Shown here: piece by piece, positions 30,373 to 40,238 of the stretch
How the letters are laid out: the number at the start of each line of letters is the position of its first letter
How positions within the stretch are numbered: the first letter of the stretch is position 1
Assembly: GCA_963799425.1 (NCBI GenBank)
Contig: CAWCXA010000012.1
Location: 482,120 to 546,119, forward strand
Direction of reading: 5' to 3'
DNA: 64,000 nt
DNA from: CAVWSM01 sp963799425
GTDB taxonomy: Bacteria > Actinomycetota > Actinomycetes > Jiangellales > Jiangellaceae
The notes under the pieces: model-generated
Told to the model about the DNA's origin: nothing
Seen by the model: the letters and a program-made list of their open reading frames with translations, nothing else
Databases searched by the model: none
Program-made: the position numbers and the translations under genes

Positions 30373-30714
30373 TTACGGGCGAATGGGCAACACGAGCACG
30401 AGCCGCAACCGCTCCTCGACTGCTGACATGTGTTGCCTGGTCGCGTTCCCGATGTGATGGCTGAGCCGGTCAACCGAGATCGAGCGGACCTGAACGGCCT
30501 GCGCGTATGAGCGAGGCGTCTTGCCCAATCCATCGTGGTCGATCTCGGCGCGGAATGGACCAGGTGTGCCGGTCAGAGGCACGACAACCGACATACCTGA
30601 TGTGTGCATGCGGTCGTCGCTGACCACCAGGACAGGTCGGACCTTGGTCTGCTCATGTCCACGTTGTAACCGCATGTCCGCCCACCACAGTTCACTGCGG
30701 TGAACCTGCCTCAC
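30373..30714 (-). CDS. MazF/PemK-family toxin
   Basis: A 113-residue endoribonuclease-type toxin. It starts VRQVHRSELWWADM and contains RGHEQTKVRPVLVVSDDRM and the strand VVVPLTGTPGPFRAEI, both typical of the PemK/MazF fold. The GTG start overlaps the antitoxin stop (GTGA). It is inserted between the DUF58 gene and the SpoIIM gene, which are usually adjacent in this cluster, and lies against the coding direction of the DUF58 operon. Confidence 0.85.
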   Translation of the reverse strand: MRQVHRSELWWADMRLQRGHEQTKVRPVLVVSDDRMHTSGMSVVVPLTGTPGPFRAEIDHDGLGKTPRSYAQAVQVRSISVDRLSHHIGNATRQHMSAVEERLRLVLVLPIRP

Positions 30715-30983
30715 TGGTCCCTCACGACTGGATCGTCGTCGTCCAGGCCGTCGGCAACGGTTGCGTCAAACCCCGCGGCGTCGCGCCGGGCATGCTCCTT
30801 GTTGACCGGGTCGGCGTAGAAGCGTTCGTAGTCGTCCCAGAGCGCCGCCGTGCGCACGGCCTCGGCGTCACGGCGCAGCAAGTCGGTGATGTAGGCGGAC
30901 AACGATTGATGAGTTTCCTTGGCGCGGGCCTTGGCGGTTTCTGCGACCTCGTCAGGCACGCGCGCCTGCAGGAGAGTTGCCAT
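30711..30983 (-). CDS. Ribbon-helix-helix antitoxin
   Basis: A 90-residue antitoxin. The N-terminal ATLLQARVPDEVAETAKARA is a ribbon-helix-helix strand and helix, followed by HQSLSAYITDLLRRD and an acidic C-terminal tail (DGLDDDDPVVRDQ) suited to neutralise the toxin. It precedes the MazF-like toxin with overlapping stop/start, the normal order. AGGAGAG lies upstream of the ATG. It is expected to repress its own promoter, but no clear palindrome is visible in the short gap to the SpoIIM gene. Confidence 0.85.
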   Translation of the reverse strand: MATLLQARVPDEVAETAKARAKETHQSLSAYITDLLRRDAEAVRTAALWDDYERFYADPVNKEHARRDAAGFDATVADGLDDDDPVVRDQ

Positions 30984-31031
30984 GTCCTTAGGCTTACAGA
31001 CCCATGCAGAATTGCCATCACAGGTGCAGGG

Positions 31032-32030
31032 TCAGGCGGAGACAGGGACGACAGCACTGCGGTCGTGTACATCGATGTCGCCGGTCTCGCCGGCCCGGAC
31101 GGCTCGGCCGCCGAGCACCCACACGTACGCAAGGAACGCGATCTCTGCCAGCACGCCGATCCCGATGCGCGCCCAAGTGGGCAACCCAGAAGGCGTCACG
31201 AACGCCTCGATCACCCCCGACACCAGCAACACCCCTGCGAGTCCGATCGCCATCCCCACCGCAGCGCGGCCCTCCTCCGCGATCGCCTGCGCCCTGGGGC
31301 GACCACCAGGGTCGATCACAGTCCAGCCGAGCCGCAGCCCCGTACCCGCTGCGACGAACACTGCCGTGAGCTCCAGCAGCCCGTGCGGCGTGATGAGCCC
31401 GAAGAAGATGTCGAGCCGTCCGTTGGCCGCCAGCAGGCCCCCGGACACGCCGACGTTGACGGCGTTGGACCAGAGCAGATAGATGACGGGCAACCCCAGC
31501 AGCACACCCGTGATGAGCGACATCGCTGCGACGAGTGCGTTGTTGGTCCACACCTGCGCGGCAAACGAGCTCGCTGGGTTCTGGGAGTAGTAGTCCTCGA
31601 AGTCTTGCTCGACCAGCTGCCGGATCTCGTCCGGCGCAGCGATGGAGGCCTGGACGTCCGGGTTGGCCGCAACCCACCAGCCGACGGCAGAGCTCACGAC
31701 GACAAAGACGAGTGCCGTTGGGACCCACCAACGGCGACTTCGGTAGACGGCCGCGGGAAATCCGGCGAGCACGAAGTGCGACAGGCTGCGTCGCCCGGGA
31801 TCGGAGCCGCCGGTGACCGCTCCGCGCGCGCGAGCGAGCAGCGTGGACAGCTCGGCGACGACGGAGGCGTCCGGGGCAGCGCTGCGTACGACGGACAGGT
31901 GCGTGGCAACCCGCTGGTAGAGCGTGACCAGCTCGTCGGCTTCAGGACCGGACAGCCGCCGTCGGCCGGACAGCGTTGCTAGCCGATCCCACTGCGGGCG
32001 GTGAGCGACGACGTACGCATCCAGATCCAT
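31032..32030 (-). CDS. SpoIIM-family (stage II sporulation protein M) membrane protein
   Basis: A 332-residue protein. The cytoplasmic N-terminus (about 1-95) is followed by a first membrane helix (WVPTALVFVVVSSAVGWWVA) and several helices with the family segment FFGLITPHGLLELTAVFVAA. SpoIIM-type proteins are found in non-sporulating actinobacteria next to RDD and MoxR/DUF58 genes; the function is unknown. It is divergent from the RDD gene, 48 bases away. Confidence 0.9.
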   Translation of the reverse strand: MDLDAYVVAHRPQWDRLATLSGRRRLSGPEADELVTLYQRVATHLSVVRSAAPDASVVAELSTLLARARGAVTGGSDPGRRSLSHFVLAGFPAAVYRSRRWWVPTALVFVVVSSAVGWWVAANPDVQASIAAPDEIRQLVEQDFEDYYSQNPASSFAAQVWTNNALVAAMSLITGVLLGLPVIYLLWSNAVNVGVSGGLLAANGRLDIFFGLITPHGLLELTAVFVAAGTGLRLGWTVIDPGGRPRAQAIAEEGRAAVGMAIGLAGVLLVSGVIEAFVTPSGLPTWARIGIGVLAEIAFLAYVWVLGGRAVRAGETGDIDVHDRSAVVPVSA

Positions 32031-32078
32031 GTCGCTGGCAGACTAAGGCTTCGCCATGCACGAAGGGAGCGCCGACCC

Positions 32079-32977
32079 GTGAGCGAGCTCGTCACCGGTG
32101 AGGCGGTTGTCCTCGACCTGCGTATCGCGCTGCTGCCCACCCGGGCGCTCGGCTTCGTCATCGATGCGGTCGTGATTGTCATCCTTGCCATCGGGGCGGC
32201 CTACCTCGTCGGAGCGCTGCTGACGACCGCGGACCCGGCGATGGCGGCGGCCGTCCTGCTGGCGACCGAGGTCGGGATCCTCGTCGGCTTCCCCACACTC
32301 GTCGAGACGCTGACCCGCGGAAGATCGCTCGGCAAGCTCGCCCTCGGTTTGCGCGTCGTCCGCGACGACGGCGGGCCAACCACGTTCCGGCACGCCTTCA
32401 CCCGGGCGCTGGCCGGCCTGTTCGTCGACTTCTGGGCGACGTTGGGCGCCGGCGCGGTCATCTGCTCGATGCTCAACCGGCAGGGCAAGCGCATCGGTGA
32501 CCTGCTCGCCGGCACCGTGGTCATCAAGGTGCGCACGGCGGCGCGGGTCCTGCCGCCACCGCCGATGCCGGCGCCGCTTGCGGCCTGGGCCCGCGGGCTC
32601 GACCTCACGCGCTGCCCGACGACCTCGCGCTGGCCGTACGCACCTACCTCGTCCGACTGCCCACGCTGACACCCGCCGCCACCGAGACGATGGGTGGGCA
32701 GCTCGCGTCTTCAGTTGCCGCGTACGTGTCGCCGCCACCACCCGCCGGCACTCCGGCATGGGCCTATCTGCAGGCAGTGCTCGCGGAGCGCCGCCGGCGC
32801 GCCGAGCTCGGCCTACATGCGTACGCGTCCGCCGATGTGCGCTGGCCGCAAGGCCTGACACCGGTGCCGGTCGACGTACCGCTGGAGGAGGCCCCGCCGG
32901 AGCCGGTGCGCGCGCTTCCGGAACCAGCGCCGGCAGCGGTCACGCACGAACCCGGCAGCTACGTGGCACCGCGCTAG
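32079..32977 (+). pseudogene. RDD family membrane protein, interrupted by a frameshift
   Basis: The N-terminal frame (GTG 32079, VSELVTGEAVVLDLRIALLP, RDD membrane region with RGRSLGKLALGLRVVRDDGG and NRQGKRIGDLLAGTVVIKV) runs to about ARGLDLTR near 32610, then loses its family-like sequence and stops at 32669. The next frame continues LPDDLALAVRTYLVRLPTL and reaches PAWAYLQAVLAERRRR to 32977, as in intact actinobacterial RDD proteins. A single missing base near 32610-32616 explains this. AGGGAG precedes the start. Whether it is an assembly error or a real lesion cannot be told. Confidence 0.8.
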
Positions 32978-32978
32978 C

Positions 32979-34250
32979 TCACGCGAACAGCGCGCGACCC
33001 CACATGTCGTCGGCGTCGCCCACGCCCGGCGGGACGGCGAACACCGCGCTCGACACGTGCTTGAGGTATTCGTTGAGCAGGTCTGACGAGGCGAGCGCGG
33101 CCTGGACGGGCACGAACTGCGTGCGCGGGTCGCGCTGGTAGGCGATGAAGAACAGCCCGGCATCGAGCCGGCCGAGCCCGTCCGAGCCGTCGACGAAGTT
33201 GTAGCCGCGTCGCAGCAGCTTGGCCCCGCCGTGCTGCGAGGGGTGCGCGAGGCGTACGTGTGCGTTGTCGTCCATGGCGCCGAGGTCGGGGTCGTCGAAC
33301 TCGTCGGTCTTGCCGAGCGGAGCCCCCTCGCCCTTGGTGCGGCCGATGATCTCCTCCTGGCCGGCGAGCCGCTCGCGGTCCCAGGTCTCGATGTGCATGC
33401 GGATCTTGCGGGTGACGACATAGCTGCCGCCGGCCATCCAGTCCGGGCCATCGCCGGACGCCACCCAGAGGTGCTCGCGCAGCTCGTCGGCATCCTCGGC
33501 CTTGAGGTTGGCGGTGCCGTCCTTGAAGCCGAGCATGTTGCGGGGCGTGTCCTGGGTGCGGCTCGTCGACGACGTACGGCCGAAGCCGAGCTGCGACCAC
33601 CGTACGGACACGACGCCCATGCCGATGCGGGCGAGGTTGCGGATCGCATGGACCGCGACCTGCGGGTCGTTGGCGCATGCCTGCACGCACAGGTCGCCGC
33701 CAGAGATCGTCGCGTCGAGCGCATCGCCGATGAAGTGCGGGATCTCGGCAAGCGCGTCGGGCCGACGCGCGGCGATGCCGAACCGGTCGACGCCCTCTCC
33801 CGACGTAAACAGCGTCGGGCCGAACCCGACCGTCAGCGTGAGCCGACTGGACGGCAACCCGATGGCCTCACCGGTGTCATCCGGCGGAGCTTCGGGGTGG
33901 CCGCTGACGGCGCCGACCGGGCCGGCGTCCGCGCCCTGCGTCATGCGGGCCGCCGCCTGCGTCCACCGCTGCAGCAGGTCGACGAGGTCGTCGCGGTCGT
34001 CGGTGAGCACGTCGAACGAGACGAAGTGCAGCCGGTCCTGCGCCGGGGTGACGATGCCTGCCTGGTGCGCACCGAAGAACGGCTCTGCGCCGTCCAGGTC
34101 AACCGAACTGTCGTGGTCGGCCCGGCTGGCCAGCACGCCGGCGGTCGCGACACCTGCGGCGCCCGCACCCGCAGCGCCCAGGAACTGGCGACGGGACAGC
34201 CGACCACGCCGGCGCGGCTGCGCCGGTGTGGCGTCTGGGCCTAGGGTCAC
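32979..34250 (-). CDS. efeB: Tat-exported DyP-type haem peroxidase EfeB
   Basis: A 423-residue deferrochelatase/peroxidase that acts outside the membrane with EfeU and EfeO. The twin-arginine signal LSRRQFLGAAGAG is followed by an Ala-rich h-region. The DyP motif reads NMLGFKDGTANLK, and the haem-side segment ends KLLRRGYNF with a candidate proximal His in HPSQHGG. The GTG at 34248-34250 overlaps the efeO stop as GTGA. The open frame reaching 35057 is antisense noise over efeO. Confidence 0.93.
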   Translation of the reverse strand: MTLGPDATPAQPRRRGRLSRRQFLGAAGAGAAGVATAGVLASRADHDSSVDLDGAEPFFGAHQAGIVTPAQDRLHFVSFDVLTDDRDDLVDLLQRWTQAAARMTQGADAGPVGAVSGHPEAPPDDTGEAIGLPSSRLTLTVGFGPTLFTSGEGVDRFGIAARRPDALAEIPHFIGDALDATISGGDLCVQACANDPQVAVHAIRNLARIGMGVVSVRWSQLGFGRTSSTSRTQDTPRNMLGFKDGTANLKAEDADELREHLWVASGDGPDWMAGGSYVVTRKIRMHIETWDRERLAGQEEIIGRTKGEGAPLGKTDEFDDPDLGAMDDNAHVRLAHPSQHGGAKLLRRGYNFVDGSDGLGRLDAGLFFIAYQRDPRTQFVPVQAALASSDLLNEYLKHVSSAVFAVPPGVGDADDMWGRALFA

Positions 34251-35377
34251 GGGCCGGCTACCACCGCGGCGACCTGGCTGATGGGCTCGGAGATCGCGTT
34301 GATCACGTCGGACAGCTCCTTGACCTGATCTGGGGTCAGATCGGTGTAGAGCTTCCAGCCATCGCCGACATGGTGCTGCTCCAGGGCCGTCTGCACCGCA
34401 GCGAACTTCTCGTCGATCTCGGTACCGAGGTCGGGGTCGCGCTCGTCGAGGACGGGCCGCAACGCGGCGATCGCCGACTTGGAGCCTTCGACATTGGCCT
34501 GGAAGTCCCAGAGGTCGGTGTGCGAGTAGCGGTCTTCCTCGCCGGTGATCTTGCCCGTGGCCACCTCGTCGAGCAGGCCCTTGGCGCCGTTGGCGAGGTC
34601 GAGCGGCGCGATCTCGGCGTCCTGCACGAGGGCGAACAGCTCCTCCGCGTCGGCGACGAGCTGGTCGGCGATGGCAGTCAGCTCTGCGGCGTTGCCGTCG
34701 ACCCACAGCGCCTTCTCCAGGCGGTGATAGCCGGTCCACTCGACGCCCGGCTCGGTGTCTCCTTCCCGGGCGTCGATCTTGGGGTCGAGGTCGCCGAAGG
34801 ACTCGGCGACGGGCTCGATGCGTTCGAAGTACGTGCGCGCCACGGGGTACAGCGCCTTGGCCTGCTCGATGTCGCCGGCACTGACCGCAGCGGCGAACTC
34901 GGTCGTACGGGTCACGAACGCTTCCGCCTGCGAGATGACGTAGCGCTGATAGCCGTCGACGGCGTCGGCGAGCGCCGCGTCGTCGGACAGCGGTTTGCTC
35001 TCGCCGGTGACCGTGAGGTCGCTGCGGATGCCGTCGCCGACCATGCCCGGCTTGCACGCAGTTTGGTAGTCACCCGCGGCCAGCTCGACCGTCAGCTCAC
35101 GGGTCAGGCTCGGCGCGATGTTCTCCACCTCGCCGATCACCCGGTCCCCGGTGCCGTACACGTAGAACTCCGTCACCTCGTTGCCCTCGTTGGACACCAG
35201 GAACGTGTGCGTGCCGGCGGGGAGCTCGGCGGTGGCCACGTCGCACGTCGAGTCGCTGGCCGACACCGCGATAGGTCCGTCGGACCCGGAGCCCGAAACC
35301 TGGTCGTCGGTGGAGCAGGCGGCGAGGGCCGTCAGGGTCGCGGCGGCGACGGCTACGGTCAGGCGGGCCTTGGGCAT
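34247..35377 (-). CDS. efeO: Iron uptake lipoprotein EfeO (cupredoxin plus M75 domain)
   Basis: A 376-residue exported lipoprotein. The lipobox LTALAAC is at residues ~16-22, then an EfeO-type cupredoxin domain (about 35-125) and a peptidase-M75 (imelysin-like) domain with the conserved HxxE motif in GYHRLEKALW and SHTDLWDFQANVEGS. It is thought to bind or oxidise ferrous iron and pass it to EfeU. It lies 18 bases after efeU and overlaps efeB. Confidence 0.93.
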   Translation of the reverse strand: MPKARLTVAVAAATLTALAACSTDDQVSGSGSDGPIAVSASDSTCDVATAELPAGTHTFLVSNEGNEVTEFYVYGTGDRVIGEVENIAPSLTRELTVELAAGDYQTACKPGMVGDGIRSDLTVTGESKPLSDDAALADAVDGYQRYVISQAEAFVTRTTEFAAAVSAGDIEQAKALYPVARTYFERIEPVAESFGDLDPKIDAREGDTEPGVEWTGYHRLEKALWVDGNAAELTAIADQLVADAEELFALVQDAEIAPLDLANGAKGLLDEVATGKITGEEDRYSHTDLWDFQANVEGSKSAIAALRPVLDERDPDLGTEIDEKFAAVQTALEQHHVGDGWKLYTDLTPDQVKELSDVINAISEPISQVAAVVAGP

Positions 35378-35395
35378 GGTGGCGCTATCTCCTGG

Positions 35396-36253
35396 TCAGG
35401 ACTGGGTGGTGGCGGGGGCGGGCGGCGACGGCGCGGGCTTGGGCGTGCGATCGGGCCAGAGGAAGAAGGCGAGGACGGGTACGACGTACGCGACCCACAC
35501 GACCACTTCGAGCACGCTCGGCTGGGCGGTGATGTTGAACATGCCGGTGAGCAACGCGCCGTACCAGCTGCTTGGGTCGAGGGTGCTGGAGATGTCGAAC
35601 GCGTAGGTGTGCAGGCCGGGCAGGACGCCGGCCTCCTGGAAGTCGTGGACGGCGTACTTGAGGATGCCGGCGGCCACGAGGATGAGCAGCACTCCGGTCC
35701 ACGTGAAGAACTTCGCGAGGTTGATGCGGACGGCAGCCGCGTAGAGCAGCCAGCCGATCACCACCGCCGTCGCGAGGCCGCCGAGCAGGCCTAGCAGCGG
35801 CTCGGCGGCCGTTGTCGCGCCCTGCACAGCAGCGAAGAACAGCAGCGCGGTCTCGAGACCCTCACGGGCAACTGCCAGGAATGCCATGACGACGACAGCC
35901 GCCGTACCAAGTGCGAGCGCGTGGTCGAGCTTGGCGGTCAGCTCGCGCTTGAGGCTTCGCGCCGTGCGGCGCATCCAGAAGATCATCCAGGTCACGAGGA
36001 TGACCGCGAGCAGCGAGGTGATCGCCTCGAACAGCTCCTGCTGCTTGAAGTCGAGCGCCGCCTGCGTGTACGTGAGCAGCGCCGCCACACCGACCGACAG
36101 GGCTACCGCCACCGCGACGCCAACCCAGACGGCCGGGAGCGGCTCGCGCCGCCCGCTCTTGACGAGGTAGGCGACGAGGATGCTGACCACCAGCACCGCC
36201 TCGAGTCCTTCTCGCAGGCCGATCAGGTAGCTCGCGAGGACGGCGTTGCTCAT
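35396..36253 (-). CDS. efeU: High-affinity iron permease EfeU (Ftr1 family)
   Basis: A 285-residue polytopic permease with two REGLE iron-binding motifs, LREGLEAVLVV in the first helix and AREGLETALLFFA in the middle, as in Ftr1/EfeU. About seven membrane segments. The ATG at 36251-36253 is used rather than the frame start at 36301, which lies in the iron-box region. First gene of efeUOB. Likely repressed by iron through an IdeR/DtxR-type site just upstream. Confidence 0.94.
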   Translation of the reverse strand: MSNAVLASYLIGLREGLEAVLVVSILVAYLVKSGRREPLPAVWVGVAVAVALSVGVAALLTYTQAALDFKQQELFEAITSLLAVILVTWMIFWMRRTARSLKRELTAKLDHALALGTAAVVVMAFLAVAREGLETALLFFAAVQGATTAAEPLLGLLGGLATAVVIGWLLYAAAVRINLAKFFTWTGVLLILVAAGILKYAVHDFQEAGVLPGLHTYAFDISSTLDPSSWYGALLTGMFNITAQPSVLEVVVWVAYVVPVLAFFLWPDRTPKPAPSPPAPATTQS

Positions 36254-36278
36254 TGGCTGTCCTCTCGGGAGTGCTCGG

Positions 36279-36307
36279 TTAGGCAGGGCTAAGTAAGGCA
36301 AGCCTGG
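36279..36307 (-). promoter_or_regulatory. Probable IdeR/DtxR iron-box region upstream of efeU
   Basis: TTAGGCAGGGCTAAGTAAG (36279-36297) agrees with the DtxR/IdeR consensus TTAGGTTAGSCTAACCTAA at about 12 of 19 positions. An overlapping site on the other strand (36289-36307) also agrees at about 12. It starts 26 bases upstream of the efeU start codon, where binding would block transcription of an iron-uptake operon. Confidence 0.5.
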
Positions 36308-36395
36308 CCATAGTTCACCCTGGGTGCGCCCGCGTCAAGAGCGTGCGCCCCGCGCTACACAGTTGCGTTCTGATGCACAGGCCCGGAAACGACAA

Positions 36396-36421
36396 GCGGC
36401 GCCCCGTTGCCGGGACGCCGC
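36396..36421 (-). terminator. Intrinsic terminator after ahcY
   Basis: On the minus strand the stem GCGGCGTCCCG/CGGGGCGCCGC (one mismatch, GCAA loop) begins 17 bases after the ahcY stop and is followed by the T-rich TTGTCGTTT. This is a convincing rho-independent terminator shape. Confidence 0.65.
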
Positions 36422-36438
36422 TCGCGTTGCAGTGCCGC

Positions 36439-37875
<1,437 letters not shown>

Positions 37876-37901
37876 GGCTTTCCTTTCGGGAGACAGCCTG
37901 A

Positions 37902-37931
37902 GACTGCCGGGACCCGATGTCCTCGGCAGTC
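37902..37931 (-). other. Stem-loop in the ahcY leader
   Basis: GACTGCCGGGAC (37902-37913) pairs with 37919-37931, giving about 12 base pairs with one bulged base and a 5-base loop CCGAT. It lies 27-56 bases upstream of the ahcY ATG, in the 128-base gap behind the efflux gene. It could terminate the upstream gene or be a leader structure. The known SAH-riboswitch consensus is not seen. Confidence 0.4.
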
Positions 37932-38003
37932 CGGCGCGGCCCTTCTGGGCCTGCGGCATCCCCTGCGCCAGCGCGCGCCAGTCTAGCGGCTTTCGCGGCC
38001 GGG

Positions 38004-38990
38004 TCAGTGACCGGACGGTGCGTGCGGCGCCTCGGGCCGCGGCTCCGGCGTGTAATCGTCGCGGTAGATGTCGGGCTCGATGTAGACGTTGGTGGCGATG
38101 GGTACGGCCGCGCGGACGCGTCGCTCCGCCTCGTTGATCGTTTCGGCGACCTCTTCGGCGGTGACGTGCTGGGCCACGGCGATCTTGACGGCCACCAGCA
38201 GCTCATCCGGGCCGAGGTGCAGGGTGCGCATGTGGATCACCCGCTCGACGCGGGGGTCGTCAGCGAGCGCAGTCTCGATGTTGCGCACGTCGTCGACGGT
38301 GGCGGCCTCGCCGAGCAGCAAGCTGGAGGTCTCCCGGCCGAGAATGACGGCGATGATCACCAGCAGGGTGCCGATCGCCGCGGTGCCGGCCGCGTCCCAA
38401 TATCCGTTGTCGGTGATGACGGTCATCGAGACGCCGATCAGTGCAAAGACGAGGCCGATCAGCGCGCCGAGGTCCTCGAGCAGCACGACCGGCAGCTCGG
38501 GGGCCTTGGCCCGCGTGACGAACTGTCGCCACGACGCGCGACCACGTACGAGGTTGGATTCGTGGATCGCGGTGCGGAATGAGAACGACTCGAGCACGAT
38601 CGCCACGAGCAGCACGAGGATGGGCACCCACCACAAGCCGCCCTCGAGCAGCTCGTTGGGGTGACCTTCCCGGGTCTCGTCCCACTTGTGGTAGGCCTCG
38701 TACAGCGCGAACAGCCCGCCAACGCTGAACAGCACGATCGAAACGATGAACGCGTAGACGTAGCGCGATCGGCCGAACCCGAACGGGTGCTCCGGGGTCG
38801 CCTCGCGGCGGGCCCGCCGACCGCCGATCAGCAGCAGCGCCTGGTTGCCCGAGTCGGCCACCGAGTGGATCGCCTCGGCCAGCATCGACGACGACGCGGT
38901 GAGCGCCCACGCGATGAACTTGGACACGGCGATGCCGAGGTTGGCCAGGAGCGCCGCCACGACCGCCCTGGTACCGCCACTCGCTGCCAT
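38004..38990 (-). CDS. Cation diffusion facilitator family transporter
   Basis: A 328-residue CDF efflux protein for divalent metals such as zinc, manganese or iron. Six membrane helices are visible; the metal-site motif HSVADSGNQALL follows SSSMLAEAI, and EDLGALIGLVFAL forms the partner site in helix V. The cytoplasmic C-terminal domain holds RVERVIHMRTLHLGPDELLV. The motif order (HxxxD, ExxxA) fits a Zn/Mn-type subgroup, but specificity cannot be assigned. ATG at 38988-38990; 13 bases after the manA stop. Confidence 0.92.
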   Translation of the reverse strand: MAASGGTRAVVAALLANLGIAVSKFIAWALTASSSMLAEAIHSVADSGNQALLLIGGRRARREATPEHPFGFGRSRYVYAFIVSIVLFSVGGLFALYEAYHKWDETREGHPNELLEGGLWWVPILVLLVAIVLESFSFRTAIHESNLVRGRASWRQFVTRAKAPELPVVLLEDLGALIGLVFALIGVSMTVITDNGYWDAAGTAAIGTLLVIIAVILGRETSSLLLGEAATVDDVRNIETALADDPRVERVIHMRTLHLGPDELLVAVKIAVAQHVTAEEVAETINEAERRVRAAVPIATNVYIEPDIYRDDYTPEPRPEAPHAPSGH

Positions 38991-39003
38991 GAGCGCTCCA
39001 GTC

Positions 39004-40203
39004 CTACGCGTTGAGGTTGGTCGTCGCCGCGAACACAACACCGTCGCCCTCGACGGTGATGGGTGCGTCGCCGGCGGGTACGAACACCGACTGGCCGCGG
39101 CTCAGGCCGACCGTGTCGCCGGCGCTGGAGCGGACCTTCGTCTCACCCTCGACGCACAGCAGGATCGCCGGGCCGTCGACGGGCAGGTCGGCGCGCGCGC
39201 CCTTCGGCGCGATCCGTGCCAGCCGGAACTCGCGAACCGGCGGCACGTACCACTGCACGCCCGGCGCACCCGCCTCCGGTCGCACGTAGTGCACCGGCGT
39301 GTCGGACACATCGAGCACCGCAAGCAGCTCGGGAGCGTCGACGTACTTTGGCGTGAGACCGGCGCGCAGCGTGTTGTCGGAGGTGGCCTGGGGCTCGATC
39401 ACCGTGCCGCTCAGGTAGGCGTGCGCCATTCCCGCAGGAACGAAGAACGCCTCGCCCGGAGCGAGCTCCACGAAGTTCATGAACAGGGCGATGACGACGC
39501 CCGGGTCAGCGGGGTAGGCGGCGGCGATGCGTCGAACGGCGCGCAGCGTTGGCGCGAACGGCGTCTCCTGCTCCAAGAGGCGCGCGCAGGCCGCGTCCAC
39601 CGCGGCGACCAATCCTGGCCGGTCGACGCCGATCTGTCCCAGGAGACCGACCATCACCTCGTGCAGCCACCGTTCGTCGCGCACCTGCAGCGCGGCGTAG
39701 TAGGGGTCGAGCTCGCGACAGTCGAGCAGCTCCAGCAGCTCCAGAGTGTCGGGCACGGGGCGGAACCCGACGAGCGCCTCAACCGGCGACAGCGCGTAGG
39801 CCATCTCCGGCTTGTGGTTGCGGTCACGGTAGAGCCGCTGCGGCGCGTCGAGCGGGATGCCGCGGGCGTCCTCGCGGGCGTAGCCGTCGCGGGCCTGCTC
39901 GATGGTCGGGTGCACCTGCAACGACAGCGGCGCCTCGATCGCCAGCACCTTGAGCAGGAACGGCAGCACGGCGCCGAACTCATGGACCACCTCGGCGCCG
40001 AGCAGCTCGGTGCCGCGCTCGGCTAGCAGGTCGTTGAGCGACCACTGCACGCCGTCGACCACAACGGACGACGACCCCTGCGGGTGTGCGCCAAGCCACA
40101 GCTCGGCCTGCGGCTCGCCGGTCGGCGGAATGCCGAGCAGGTCGGGGATCACCGTCGGCGAGCCCCACGCGTACGGACGGACTTGGTTTGTCAGCAGCAG
40201 CAT
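39004..40203 (-). CDS. manA: Mannose-6-phosphate isomerase, class I
   Basis: Interconverts fructose-6-phosphate and mannose-6-phosphate, feeding GDP-mannose for envelope glycans. The 399-residue product shows the zinc-binding segments AELWLGAHPQGSS and LSLQVHPTIEQARDG, then NHKPEMAYALSPVEALVGFR and FFVPAGMAHAYLSG. ATG at 40201-40203. It lies 35 bases behind the SIS gene in the manB-Trm112-SIS-manA cluster, the same order as Rv3257c-Rv3255c. Confidence 0.95.
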   Translation of the reverse strand: MLLLTNQVRPYAWGSPTVIPDLLGIPPTGEPQAELWLGAHPQGSSSVVVDGVQWSLNDLLAERGTELLGAEVVHEFGAVLPFLLKVLAIEAPLSLQVHPTIEQARDGYAREDARGIPLDAPQRLYRDRNHKPEMAYALSPVEALVGFRPVPDTLELLELLDCRELDPYYAALQVRDERWLHEVMVGLLGQIGVDRPGLVAAVDAACARLLEQETPFAPTLRAVRRIAAAYPADPGVVIALFMNFVELAPGEAFFVPAGMAHAYLSGTVIEPQATSDNTLRAGLTPKYVDAPELLAVLDVSDTPVHYVRPEAGAPGVQWYVPPVREFRLARIAPKGARADLPVDGPAILLCVEGETKVRSSAGDTVGLSRGQSVFVPAGDAPITVEGDGVVFAATTNLNA

Positions 40204-40238
40204 GGTGCTGCCGAGGATATCTGGACGCACCGGTCGCT

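Noticed and set aside
34226..35794. A 522-codon plus-strand open frame over efeO and part of efeU
   Set aside because: Antisense to efeO/efeU with no recognisable domain.
37876..38003. SAH riboswitch before ahcY
   Set aside because: The conserved sequence blocks of that riboswitch, as I know them, are not present; only a simple stem-loop is seen.
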